DNA of 64,000 nucleotides from Congeria kusceri (taxonomy: Eukaryota; Mollusca; Bivalvia; Myida; Dreissenidae), in assembly GCA_027627225.1 (NCBI GenBank), contig CM051032.1:65761137-65825136 (forward strand), read 5' to 3'. The position numbers and the translations under genes were made by a program. How positions within the stretch are numbered: the stretch's first letter is position 1; the number at the start of each line of letters is the position of its first letter. A model generated the notes under the pieces. The model worked only from the letters and a program-made list of their open reading frames with translations. It did no database searches and had not been told where the DNA came from. This document shows, piece after piece, positions 1 to 14,200 of the stretch.

Positions 1-275
1 GTGTTGGGCTTTGTTCTAGGGTTGGTTCCCTTTCTGGCTTGCTGGAAACCAGGGGTACAATGACCTCAGCTGATGCTGCATTGTTGTTTTGGTTCTCGTC
101 CTCTTCGCTCTCTGATGGCACTAGAGTTCTCTCTATTAGACCATCATCCTCACCTGCATCCAACCACCTTGAATGGCAAGAAACGTGGAAATTGCAAGAA
201 AACCAAATTGTTTAATGCAACACATAAAAGTCAGTACTACATTAGAAAATTCTGAAAAGGGATAGATTGCTAGTT

Positions 276-905
276 TTAGTAATGGTGACATTGACCTTGA
301 CACAACCTACCCCATAGGCAATCCCAAGCAAGGTCTGAATACAAGGTATCTATGCATGGAGTTTCCTTGCAATATCTCAATTCACTCTTTAAGTATTGAG
401 CTGAAACAATTTTTCTATTTTTAGTAACAGTGACCATGACCCCCATTTGTTCCATATGCAATGTATCTATATATGAAGTTTAATTGACCAGTAGATACTT
501 GTCAATCACGGATTGAGTTGACCAATTAAAGGTTTATATTTCAGTGGTAAATAATAGCACATGGTTGCTTAATCCAATCGATTTACTTTAAACCCTTGGA
601 CAAACAACCTTGGACAAACAGAAAGGCGGAGCGATAAATGACTGTCTACTGTTTAATTGAAATATCTCAAATTATTTTTGAGTTATTAGGTGGAAACTGT
701 TTTTCAATTTTTGAATCTCTTACCTTGACCCCACCTACCTCAAGCGAGGACTCATTTATAGGTTTATATGCATGAAGTTTCATTACAATATCTCAATTCT
801 GTCTTGATTTATAGGGAGGTCAACGTTTTTGTAATTTCAGTAAAAAAGACTTGCACTTTGACCCCACCCACCCCATATGCAATCCCCATCAAAGTCTCAA
901 TATAA
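276..905. mobile_element. dispersed repeat R2 (CCCCATATGCAATCCCAAGC), partial
   Basis: Degenerate ~127-bp internal repeats with AGTAACAGTGACCTTGACCC, CCATATGCAATC and AAGTTTCATTACAATATCTC. It runs into R3 at about 905. The same family is at 37065 and 58250. Confidence 0.7.
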
Positions 906-1715
906 TGTTTCTAAGCAAGAAGTCCAAGTGTTGTAGTAAGCGGTGTTGGTGATAGACGAAACGGTAAAATTATTATAAGTCCAAATATGGGCCAAGGTCA
1001 AGGTCAAAGTGAGGTTGGGTGATATGGGTGGATAGGGGATGGTCATAAGCAACAACTGTGTAAGTTTCCAATTGTTGTAGCTTGTTGTGGCAAGCGGTGT
1101 TGGTGCTAGACGAAAAGGTAAAATCTAATTAACCAAGAAAAAGTCCATTTGAATTATTCTAAGTGCAAATTAGGTCAAGGTCAAGTTAGGTTGGGTGATA
1201 CGGGTGGATTGGGAACGGTCATAAGTAACAACTGTGTAAATATCCAAGTGTTGTAGTAAGCAGTGATGGTGCTGGACGAAATGGTAAAATCTAGTTAACC
1301 AAGAAATGGCACTTTTGAATTATAATAAGTCCAAATTACGGTTAAAGTCAAGGTCAAAGTGAGGTTGGGTGATATGGGTGGATTGGGATGGTCATAAGCA
1401 ACAACTGTGTAAGTATCCAAGTGTTGTAGCAAGCGGTGTTGGTGCTAGACGAAACTGTAAATTCTAGTTAACCAAGAAATGGCAATTATGAATTATTCTA
1501 AGTGAAATTAGGTCAAGGTCAAGGTGAGGTTGGGTGACATGGGTGGATAGGGAATGGTCATAAGCAACAACTGTGTAAGTATCCAAGTGTTGTAGTAAGC
1601 GGTGTTGGTGCTAGACGAAACGGTAAAATCTACTTAACCTTGTCACGGACCGACGGAAGGACAGACAGGACAATCACTATATGTCTCCCGCATCAAGATG
1701 CCGGAGGCATAAAAA
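906..1715. mobile_element. dispersed repeat R3 (GTGAGGTTGGGTGATATGGG)
   Basis: About four ~185-bp internal repeats (AAGTATCCAAGTGTTGTAGC, AGCGGTGTTGGTGCTAGACG, GGTCAAGGTCAAAGTGAGGT). It ends in a GACGGAAGGACAGACAGGAC stretch and CCGGAGGCATAAAAATG. Confidence 0.75.
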
Positions 1716-2014
1716 TGTTCAATATACAATCATGCACCCCGGTTACAAACCCATACTACATACTTATTGAACTGGAACACGACAGGGCTGTCCTCGGGCG
1801 ACTCCTGTACAACAACCTTCTGTAGGTACCAACCACCACCTGCAACAGTTTTATTGTACAAGTATATGTAATGGAGTTAACCAAGATAAAAATGAGAAAT
1901 ATTCATTAGTATATTGTCAATTCGTCAAACAAATTCTCACGGTAGTTGAACATGTAATAGCTAAGTATAACACATATATACATGATTGTAAATAAATGAT
2001 ATTGGCGGTTTGAC

Positions 2015-2248
2015 CTTTCTCCCTGTTGCTGTGGCCAATCACAAGCTTGATAAGGTCACCCAGGTACACGGCCTCCACCTCAAACACGTCTGTTTGTCGA
2101 TCTCGGAACTTCTCCGTGTTTGTGGCCGAGTACTTGAGCAGTCGTCTGCCTGTCATTCCCTGGTCGCCATGGAGACTGATGTAGACCTCGTTCTCCCAGG
2201 AGTCGGGGTTAACCTGGCCTAGGTGCACAGCAACACTGTACTTCACAA
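2015..2248 (-). CDS. LOXHD1: exon 21: PLAT domain H, first and middle parts fused, last exon in window
   Basis: A 234-nt exon, phase 1 in and phase 1 out. The acceptor is TCTCCAG; the donor GTCAAA is weak but sits exactly where exon 4 ends in its domain. The Tyr-type strand VKYSVAVHLG, VYISLHGDQG and the block QTDVFEVEAVYLGDLIKLVI make a clear PLAT domain. The missing Trp block must lie left of the window, or the true donor is a little different. Confidence 0.85.
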
Positions 2249-5200
2249 CTGGAGAGATAGAGATAGGGTGAAATGTTGACTGGAAATATGACAATTCTAT
2301 TTGGCAAGTTTCAAATGAATTACTGGAGGAACAGAAGGAAATGCTGACTTGGAACATGACATTATGCACACTAAAAATGCTAACAGTACAGAAGGAATGT
2401 TCAGCTAGAAATTATGCATTAACATAACATGGATACGCACTCAGGCAGTACATGCTATTTGGCTTTATTTCTTTAGATACATGACAAGCAAGTGATATTC
2501 ACTAACCCTGGGGCACAGTTATTGCAGGCCATGGGACAGGCAGTTCCTTCCATCCATCCAGCTTGTTGTCAATGGCAACCCAGTCGTTGAGCTCCACCCA
2601 GAAAGTGTCCTTGCTGTCTTCGTCTTCAAACGTCACCTGCAAGGTGGGACACAAGGTCATTTCAGGATCCATGGTCATAAAAGGGTCACATGGTCATAAC
2701 AGGGTCACATGGTCATAACAGGTTCATATGGTCTGGGTAACAGGATCACATGGTCATAACAAGGTCACATGGTCATAACAGGGTCACATGGTCTGGGTAA
2801 CAGGGTCACATGGTCATAACAAGGTCCATGGTCATAAAAGGGTCACATGGTCATAACAGGGTCACATGGTCATAACAGGTTCATATGGTCTGGGTAACAG
2901 GATTACATGGTCATAACAGGGTCACATGGTCATAACAAGGTTACATGGTCTGGGTAACAGGGTCACATGGTCATTACAGGGTCGCATGGTCTGGATAATA
3001 GGGTCACATGGTCATAACAAGGTCACATGGTTTCGGTAACAGGGTCACATGGTCTGGGTAACAAGGTCACATGGTCTAGGTAACAGGGTCACATGGTCTG
3101 GGTAACAGGGTCACATGGTCTGGGTAACAGGCTGTAACAGGGTCACATGGTCTGGGTAACAGGGAATCATGGTCTGGGTAACAGGGTCACATGGTCTGGG
3201 TAACACGGTCACATGGTCTGGGTAATGCACTTATCAATGTTTTCCCCCAGGGGGGAGCGGCAGGCATATATGGGACTTTAGACTGAAAGCGATTCCCGAC
3301 ATGCGGGAATTAGACATGCCAAATAATAAAAGTCCCGGGAATTAGACGTTGGTCAGAGTTTAGATCCCGGTAATATTGGGCTCCTGGGCTTCTCAAACTG
3401 TGGGGATTTAGACAAAAATGCTTGGCTCTAGGGTGGAGAATTAGAGCTTGCCGCTCACCCCCTGGGAGAAAAGGTGCATAACAGCAGTACAGAGTGGAGC
3501 CAGCAGAGTTAACAATAACCCCATGGTATTTTTGTATCACTCGTGACTGTGAATTTTAAATGACACTAAAGCAACTGATCTCGACCATGTTTCAATTAAC
3601 TTACCCCCCTTATATGGCGGTCAAGAATTTTTAAGACATAATATATCATTACAAATGTATAATTTTTTAATTATTCTTTTTCGTAGAACAACCACAAACA
3701 CTGCCACAAAGAGATTTTTTCTTGGAAAGTAAACTAGGTTTAAGTAGGTGGGATAATTCATATGACGCGTGTTGTGGGAAAACCGGTCTTAATGCATGTG
3801 CGTAGAGTGCCGTCCCGGATTAGCCTGTGCAGTTCGCACAGGCTAATCCAGGACAGCACTTTCCGCCTACAGTGGATTTATGTTTAGAAGAGACTTCCTT
3901 GAAACAGAAAATACCATAAAAGCGGAAAGTGCCGTCCTGGATTAGCCTGTGCGGACTGCACAGGCTAATCCGGGACGACACTTTACGCACATGCATTAAG
4001 ACAGGTGTTCTCACGACGTGCCTCAGACTAGGGCCCATATTCACAAAGCTCCTTAGGGTAAAACTTATGTAAATTGCTTACATTCATAAAATTCCTTCAA
4101 TCTGCGGCTGTTTAGAGTCCTTTGAAATGTTTCAAACTAGTAAATATTGCTGCACTATTACATATCTGACCCTTCTGTAAACATAAATCAGTGGATTTTA
4201 TATAAGAAATTTGATATGAAATTTCTTAAGTGCCACTTAAGTGAAAATTTTGCTTAGAAGCTTTGTGAAAACTGGCCCTGCAGAAATCTAGCTGTTGGAC
4301 CCACCTTTCTGATGTACCATGCCTTAGCGACCGTCTGGTCAGTGAAGCCAAACCTCACTTTGCGTAGCTCCCCTATCTTCTCTGCGTACTTCACCTGAAG
4401 GCAGCATATGCATTGTCTAAATAAAATTGCCTGGCTAAATCTACTTCACGGAGAGGTATTACATTTTTGATTTGGCTTATGTATCAAGATTCGTGCACAT
4501 CTGTGAATTCATCAACAGATAAATGGAGATTATAATCACTTTAATATTGTCATATTTTAAAATAAAAGTGATGGTTAATAAAAACAAACAAGGATATCAG
4601 TGAACTGATGGATGCTCCCAAATTATGTGCTTTGTCAATGGGAATGCAATGAGAAGGGCAGAGATATTCAAATAACTAAACACCACTAGAACTGCAGGAC
4701 TAAATATGCTGTCAAAACTGTATTTGAGCAAGGCACAAAATTCTGCACAACATTTTAATTTCATCAATCTTCAAAGGCCCTTAACTCTAAGAAAAGTCAC
4801 TGAAGCAGAACTTCCTGCTACTGTGCACACCTCTTCTTGGTAATGAAGCTTGCCATAAAGTTTCGTTGAATTCCTGCCAGTAGTTGCAGAGAATAATCCA
4901 GACAAGGATTGTCCACTACAACTGAACGTCCTGGTTCAGTGAACCCCTCTTATTGGTAACGAAGCTAGCCCTAAAGTTTTTATTCAATTCTGGCCACTAG
5001 TTGCCAAGAAATAGTCTGGACAAGAATTGTGAACTATATATTAATTTCAGTAATCTTCAAAGTCCCATAACTCCAAGAAATATCATTAAAACAGAGTGTG
5101 CTGGTTCAGTGCAAACTTCCTCTTCGTTATGAAGCTTCCCATAATGTTTTTATTGAAATCGGCCAGTAATTGCCGAGAAATAGTCCGAACAAGAATTGTG

Positions 5201-8200
5201 CACTAAATTTTCAGAAATCTTCAAAGTCCCATAACTGAATGGAAAATCATTGAAACAGAACGTCCTGGTTCAGTGCACAACACCTCTTGGTGATGAAACA
5301 TCCTATAAAGTTTCATTGACTTCTGGCCAGTAGTTGCTGAGAAAAAGCCCGGAAAGGAAAATGGGACAGAAGGTATGATAGACGGATGGACAGACGGTCA
5401 AGGCGGCCAAAATTTTTGGAGGAGCATAAAAGTATCCATATTTTATATGATATTTTAAATGCCAGATTTTGAAAGTATTCATAGAGCCAAGTAAATTAAA
5501 ATTAATTCAACAGTGAAGATATCCATACCTTTTTTAGGCTAGTACTGCTGCAGTAATCAAATACAACACACAGTTTGAAAAGCATTTGCAATAGCTCACG
5601 TAATATCCCTATCACACCAGAGCCTGTCCGTACCACATCAACCACGTCCTGCGAGGACGTTGTGAAGACAGCCTTTGACGTGATGAGGACCGAAGGTAAC
5701 GCAGCGGGGACCTGGTTATGTCTTGTGGACGTACAGGACGTAAGGCGGTTTTGAGCATACTCAAAACTTGCGCAGTGAGGAAGTGGCAAAACGAGGACAT
5801 AGTATGGACCGTTTAATGATGTACTGATGTACTAGTGACCGGTTTAACGTGTTAATGACGTATCACTGACCCAGTATGGACTTTATCAACATAGTACCTA
5901 GGTGGGGACCTACAGGCCACGTTTTCGTCCGGTTGGTGCTAAACATTGGCCGTGTCAGTACTGCGTTCCTTCGGACATCTCTAGTAACCAATTAGACATG
6001 CTCAGGACTGCTTCAGGTCAGTATCAGGTTGATCTACGCTGTCACCATGTTAATGAAGTCTTTTCTGAGCATTTCCAACGTATGTTTTATGTAAGTAGTG
6101 CGTCAGCAATGCGCCAACGTTGATTTAACACCCATTCTCTTCGAAAGGTAAATCTGTGCCTCCACATTGGCAGAGCGTGGCAAAATATTAACCACGTTGA
6201 CGTGGGCGTGACATTTGCATGAAGTGGTGCTAATGTGGTATTAGCAGCGTAAAGTATTCTTAGGCGTGCCAGATGCCTAGAAGCTGCGCCACAAGAACCA
6301 AAGTGACATAAAGCATGCGGGATGATGAGCATGGCAAGTTATTAGTGTTCACTGGCTGGTTATAATAAGGACCCCGTACAGACCTACTACGATCAGATAA
6401 AGTGGATATATTTGTTTTAAGTATGTTGGGCTTTCATCAGGTCCTCGTCACGTCTTAAACAAAATTTATGACGTGGCGCAGACTTTGTGAACACAGTAAT
6501 GGCGGGCTCTGGTGTGATAGAACCATAAGGCATTACATATTTCACTGACCTTGAACGTGTCAGGCAGGCCGATCTGGAAGGGGTTCTGCTTGTTGGAGAC
6601 GAGGGGCAGGGGCTGTGTCTCCCCGTTCTGACCGCAGAACACCAGGACCGCGTCCAGGGGTCCGTCCGGTCCCCGGCGACCTCCTGTCACACTCTCCACC
6701 ACCCAGGAACCGGCTGTAGCGGGAAACATGCACATATGTGAGAGATATAGGTGACAATACCTTGAGTTGGAAGATAATATTACCTTGATTTATATTGACC
6801 TTGATTGGATCATCACATTACTGACCTCGACTGGGATCATCACATCGCAGACCTTGACTGGGATCATAACATTACAGAACTGATTGGGATCATAAAATGT
6901 TCATACCTTGACTGGGATAATAACATTACAGACCTTGACTGGTATTATAACACTACAGACCTCGATTGGGCTCATAATATTACAGACCTTGATTGGGATC
7001 AACATATTACAAACCTTGATTGGGATTATAACATTACAGACCTTGATTGGGATAAGGACATTACAAACCTTGATTGGGATAAAAACATGACAGACCTTGA
7101 CTGGCATTATAATATTACGGACATTGAGTGGGATCATCATATTACCGACTTTAATTGAGATAATAAAATTACAGACCTTGATTGGGATAATAAAATTTAC
7201 AGACCTTGACTGGTATTATAACATTATAGACCTTGATTGGGACAATAACATTACAGAACTTGACTGGGATCATAACATTACAGAACTTGACTGGGATAAA
7301 AACTAGGGATGGCAACGAATACCAGAACGCTATTTGAATATTCAAATTCAATATTCGAATAATATTCGAATATTCGTTCGTTTTTTTAAATGTCTGAGTC
7401 TTTGTTTATTTATCCAGGATGTATAATAATTGGTAAACAAATTAATGTGTCGTTAAAAACCGTTCTTATCGTTGTCGACTCTATGAATTTAATACGAATT
7501 TTTCCATCATCATCATTATCATTATCATCATCAATCATCTTCATCATCCTATTCATTGATGTCATAATAAAACAACATAGAAAACAGTTCTTAGATTTTA
7601 TTTCGAATCATTTACTTTGTCATACATTTATTAATACTAAAACAGATCTATACACTTCAAACATCAAAACAGACACCCAATACACAAAGCAATCTGACAA
7701 TTTAATAAACAGGTAAATGAACGAGAATACTTTGAGATTAATCGGGAAACATATAGAATATATACCTGTGCTGTTTTACTCATTTTTGTTTGTTATATTG
7801 AGCGAATAAATGCTTTAAAGTCGGCATGAAAAATGTTGTTGTTAATGCACCGCTAATTAAAGGAATGAAATTAAATTAATAGTAGCACCTTAACCGCATA
7901 ATGCACCATACATTGTTCAAACATTTGTCTCAAATTAGCGTCCGTGTGAAAATATCGGTCTCAAATAAGCCTCAGTTTAGCACCCAAATAATGTTACGTA
8001 CAAACTGCGCAAATATCGGTCTCTTCTTAGGGTCCGTTTACGACTCTATTGTCACAGTTTGCTTAATCTGTTATCTCCCACTGCACATACGGGTATCAAT
8101 GGTGTTAAATAACATGTCAACGTGTCAAATTAGGTAACTGTGAAAACATAATGATTGCGGATTATAGAATTAAACTAGTTTATTATGGAGAAATTTTTTA

Positions 8201-11200
8201 ATTTTTTTTTTGCCATTCGAATACTCATTTAATATTTGAATATTCGGTCAAGTATTCGAATATTTGATTATTCGTTGACATCCCTAATAATAACATTACA
8301 GACCTTGATTGAGATAATAACATTACAGACCTTGATTGAACAGAACAGAACAGAACAAGACTTTTATTTTCACCCAAGTACATAACATATACAATTAGGG
8401 CAATATAACAAAGCAAAATTGTTAGTAAATTAGTAACTTCCGATAATTTTTACATTAACACAATTGTATAGATGGTATATGGGCGGGTATTTAAATAATA
8501 AGATACATAGCCGGAACATATGATAATAATAATAATAATAATAATGATAATAATAATAATAATAGCAATAATATGAGATCTATAATCAAAATCAAAATAC
8601 CAAAATCTTAATTAAATTAACAAAATCACAATCATTATCATATCATATTCAAAATCATCATTTGTTGTGCGGTGATGTATTTTCTTTTGCATACGGTGTT
8701 TCGGATTGAGAAATTGAAATGACTATGCGTTCTAAAAGGTTTATATTTTGCATCAGAAATTTAATTCATTATCAATACTTAAAAGACATTTTGTTGCGAA
8801 AGACTGTTTGCGTTAGCGTTTATGGTGTTGGAGCTAGCTTTGTAACGGTTTCAATCAACAACAATTATTTTTGTCGTGATTTACGCTTGAGTGCACCTGC
8901 ACGCGAGGTCGATGTTGACCACAAAGGCAAGATGGAGGACCTATTATGTGAGGTAATTACTCTAATCAGCTTTGCATTGCAGGATTACAATGGAGAATGC
9001 CGTTATCTGAGGGGTTAACATTAAATGACTGATGGGGCAAAAGCAAATTATAATTTGTGTGCTGGATAAGTTTAAATGATAGTAACAAAAGTAAAATTAT
9101 TCATTTATGTACTAGTACTGCTAGATTAATTAGGATAAAGTAACAAGATTGTAGGTAAAATATAGGTATCAGTTGTACTCATTTAGAGTGCAACAATTGT
9201 TTCCATTGCATTAATTGAAATATAGTATCAATATAGCAGGCAAAAATATTCAAAATGTTAACATATGTACTTGATTGAGATCATAACATTACAGACCTTG
9301 ATTGGGATAATAACATGACAGACCTTGATTGAGATAATAACATTACAGACCTTGATTGAGATAATAACATTACAGACCTTGATTGGGATAATAACATTAC
9401 AGACCTTGATTGAGCTAATAACATTACAGACCTTGATTGAGATAATAACATTACAGACCTTGATTGAGATAATAACATTACAGACCTTGATTGGGATCAT
9501 AACATTACAGACCTTGATTGAGATAATAACATTACAGACCTTGATTGAGATAATAACATTACAGACCTTGATTGAGATAACAACATTACAGACCTTGATT
9601 GAGATAACAACATTACAGACCTTGATTGGGATAATAACATTACAGACCTTGATTGGGATAATAACATTACAGGCCTTGATTGAGATAATAACATTACAGG
9701 CCTTGATTGAGATAATAACATTACAGACCTTGATTGAGATAATAACATTACAGACCTTGATTGGGATCACAACATTACAGACCTTGATTGGGATAATAAC
9801 ATTACAGACCTTGATTGGGATCATAACATTACAGACCTTTATTGAGATAATAACATTACAGACCTTGATTGAGATAATAACATTAAAGACCTTGATTGAG
9901 ATAATAACATAACAGACCTTGATTGAGATAATAACATTACAGACCTTGATTGAGATAATAACATTACAGACCTCCTTGATTGAGATAATAACATTACAGA
10001 CCTTGATTGGGATAATAATGTTACAGACCTTGATTGGGATAATAACATTACAGACCTTGATTGGGATAATAACATTACAGACCTTGATTGAGATAATAAT
10101 ATTACAGACCTTGACTGGGATCATAACATTACAGACCTTGATTGAGATAATAACATTACAGACCTTGATTGGGATAATAACATGACAGACCTTGACTGGG
10201 ATCATAACATTACAGACCTTGACTGGGATCATCACATTATAGACCTTGACTGGGATCATAACATTACATACCTTGATTGGGATAATAACATTACAGACCT
10301 TGACCGTGATCATCACATTACAGACCTTGACTGGGATCATCAAATTACAGTCCTTGTTTGAGATCTTAACATTTAAGACCTTGACATGCAACAAATACCA
10401 CTCTGAAGTTTTATTTAACATTGTTCGAAACCGCTACGATAGCTCCAATGTATTAAGGCTAATGCACACTGTCTCTTTTTAAGTAAAAACAACTAATTAA
10501 TTTTTTGAAGCAAATGTAAAACTTGTAATACACGTTTTTGTTGTTGTTGTTGTTGTTTGTTTCATTTCCAATCTATAACGCCGCGCGCTAAAGGAATGAA
10601 AGCACCGCACAACTAAGGTCACAAACCACTAAAAAAGTATTCTTACAGTGCTGGCTAAAAATTGCTCATATCGAATTGTATCATTACATGTTTCTTTATA
10701 GCTATGATAATGACGTTGATTACGATGATGATTATGATTACGATGATGATTATGATTACGATGATGATTATGATTATGATTATTATTATTACTATTATTA
10801 TTATTATTATTATTATCCTTGTATATATCCTATTATTGGAAGTACCCCCCGTATATTTTATATATATATTTTGTCGAACGTTAAAATTATCGGAAGTTAA
10901 TAATTTACTAAATATTTTGCTTTTTTATATTGCCCTTATTGTATATGCTGTATACTTGGGTGAAATAAATGTCCTGTTCTGTTCTGTTCAACATTAAACC
11001 TGTTAGTGTAATAAATCACTCAGTTTAAAGAGCTACATTGTTCAGGAGTTGAATAATTTGCAGTAACAGGTTGCAAGATGAACCAGCGACTGCTGTACAC
11101 ACAGCCTTGCTTTAAAGTAGATTTATTCAACATAATCGGGCGCTTTTAGAGTACAGTTTGCATACAGCCATAAAATGCACTAATATTTTATTGAATATAA

Positions 11201-14200
11201 TTACTTACATCAGAATATTATAGTTATTGCATTGAATGCTTGAAAATAATCAATGCAAATCTTTTAAGTGTCTTTTAATTTCATATCTTTACTTATTTGT
11301 TATGCACAGTGATATACTTCACTTCTGTCCTTTCGAATTTTTAGTAAAATGTTAAAGCATAGTTTTACAGAAGATGCAAACTTCTTGTTGTTGTTTTGGG
11401 GTTTATAGTCCTTTTGCGCCTAAGGTTGCAATATTTGAGGACTTGCAAACTTCTTGAATGTTTAGCAAAAGGTAAAGCCAAGTAGATACAAAGTAAGCCA
11501 TTACCTGAGCGTTCCACGTGAGGAGCCTCCTCCAAGGGTACGGCCACCGGTACAAAGTAAGCCATTACCTAAGCGTTCCACGTGTGGAGGAAGGGTATGG
11601 CCACCTGTACAAAGTAAGCCATTACCTGAGCGTTCCACGTGTGGAGCCTCCTCCAAGGGTACGGCCACCTGTACAAAGTAAGCCATTACCTAAGCGTTCC
11701 ACGTGTGGAGCCTCCTCGAAGGGTACGGCCACCTGTACAAAGTAAGCCATTACCTGAGCGTTCCACGTGAGGAGCCTCCTCGAAGGGTACGGCCACCTGT
11801 ACAAAATAAGCCATTACCTGAGCGTTCCACGTAAGGAGCCTCCTAGAGGGGTACGGCCACCCGTACAAAGTAAGCTATTACCTGAGCGTTCCACGTGTGG
11901 AGCCTCCTCGAGAGGTACGGCCACCTGGCTGGGAATGGTGGCGGTCAGTTTCAGGGTTTCCTCCACCTCTGTCTGCTGATTGGACTTGTCCCCGATCCAC
12001 CTGCAGGCACACACTGGCCTCAGTCATGTATCAAACCAGATCCAGTACTCAAAAAGCATCTTAAAGTGTGTATGTACATCTTTCATATACATTATTTAAA
12101 AAAAAACAGATTAAAGTGACAATAAAACATGAAAGCAAACAGAACAAGATTCTGTGTTTGATAAACACACATGCCCCCAGTTGGCGCTGGGTAGCCCATT
12201 TCTTAGTCCAAATCAGGTCAAGGTCAAGGTCAAAGTGACGTTGGGTGATATGGGTGGATTGGGGATGGTCATAAGCAACAACTGTGTAAGTATCCAAGTG
12301 TTGTAGCAAGCTGTGTTGGTGCTAGACGAAATGGTAAAATCTAGTTAACCAAGAAACAGCCCATTTGAATTATTCTAAGTGCAAATTAGGTCAAGGTCAA
12401 AGTGAGGTTGGGTGATATGGGTGGATTGGGAACGGTCACAAGTAACAACTGTAAAAATATCCAAGTGTTGTAGTAAGCGGTGTTGGTGCTAGACGAAACG
12501 GTAAAATCTAGTTAACCAAGAAAAAAAATAAATGGCACTTTTGAATTATTATAATTCCAAATTAGGTCCAGGTCCAGGTCAAAGTGAGGTTGGGTGATAT
12601 GGGTAGATAGGGAATGATCATAAGCAACAACTGTGTAAGTATCCAAGTGTTGTAGCAAGCTGTGTTGGTGTTAGACGAAACAGTAAAATCTACTAAACCT
12701 TAAAAAATCTTTGCAGGTCATGTTTGTTTGGCCCTTCTCTTGTTTACACTTTGACATCAGATTTGTGGGTATCGTATAAAGCCATACTATGCATATGTAT
12801 TTTTATCAGAATAGCGCAGTTGGTAAGAGCACTGTCAATTGTCATTTGTTCTTATGACTCTGTTATTGTGAGTGCGATACCCACTCTGGGTTTTCTTTTT
12901 TTCAATTATTTTTCTTTATTTGTTTTTATCACAATTCTCATAATGTAGTAGATTATTTATACTTTATTTAGTGAATACATAGAGGAAATTTGGTTGTTTT
13001 CTGTGTGATAACGTGTGATATTATCACCGGAAAGGGAGACCATTAATTTTTAGCACAAGCACTTGCGCAAGTGAAAATATGTAAATTGTCTCCCTTTCCG
13101 GTGATGATATCACGTGTTTAAACCCAAAAAACAAAAACATTTTCTTTTTATTTTATGCTTTATTAACCTTAGTTTTACATTTTATTGGAAAATATCGTGG
13201 GAATCATAACGTCATGACATTAAAATAATGATGTCATTTCACAGTTATGAGCCCGGCATCGATGACGGTCCGTTTCATTTACTGTATGAACTCGGGACCC
13301 AAAAAAGTAGTCCCTCATTGTGAGTGATATAGGGATATATCTCACTGATATTTTTCAATATTTCACTACTTGTCATTAAATACACTTTTGTATTGTTCAT
13401 TTCTATAACATTATAGCATTACATTTGCTATTGGATACAGTTTGGTTGACATAGTCCCTTTAAGTAATTTCTCAAATATTTACACTCATAAGTGTAAACA
13501 TTTTAATGTATTGCATTTGTATTGTATCTGTTTAGTTAATAAACATGTTTTTATGTTGCTAATATATTCGTTAAAATATATTTTAATAATGACATCATTT
13601 AAATATCCCAGGCTTAATGCATGTGCGTAAATAGACCTGTGCAGGCCGCAAAGGCAAATATGGGAAGACACTTTCTGCCTACAGTGGATTCATGTTTAGA
13701 AGAGACCTCCTTGAAACAAAAAGAACCATAAAAGCAGAAAGTGTCGACCTGGATAAGCCTGTGCAGACTGCACATACTGATCCGGGACGACACTTTACGC
13801 ACATGCATTCAGTTTAAGAAGCTTCCAATGTGCACGTACCCTCCAAACATGAACACGTGTTCATCCGCTGCAAACTGCCCTTGCTTGACAACGATCTTCT
13901 CCAGTAACCATGGTTTCCCGGGTCCCTTAGCAACCACCAGCTTCTCAAGGTATCCAAGGTCAACAGCCTCGATTTCAAACAGGTCCATCTGATTGGACAG
14001 AAATCCAGAATGTACAATAAAACTGAGTAAAATACATAATATTATAAACAAAATACTTTATTTTTAAAAACATAGTCTTGATAAGAACTGACTTTGTAAT
14101 TTAACAAAAATGTTAGAAATGTAAATGGGTGAAAACAATTATGAGCATTACACCAGATACAAATTGACATGTAACTGTACCTCTAAGAACACCACTGTGA

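Noticed and set aside
5502..6332. Cluster of short frames of higher GC
   Set aside because: No PLAT patterns, and the neighbouring exons 18 and 19 already join in frame, so no exon is missing here.
8719..9018. 99-codon plus frame as a retroelement protein
   Set aside because: Inside the retroelement fragment but antisense to its tail orientation, and no reverse-transcriptase, endonuclease or gag motif is visible.
9258..10421. 387-codon minus-strand open frame
   Set aside because: It is the direct translation of the 27-bp minisatellite; open frames appear in several frames and on both strands, and it has no start context, domain or splice support.
11890..11942. Exon 17 ending at the earlier GTGGCC after ATIPSQ
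   Set aside because: That donor leaves phase 0, which cannot join exon 18 (needs phase 1). The later GTAATA donor fits.
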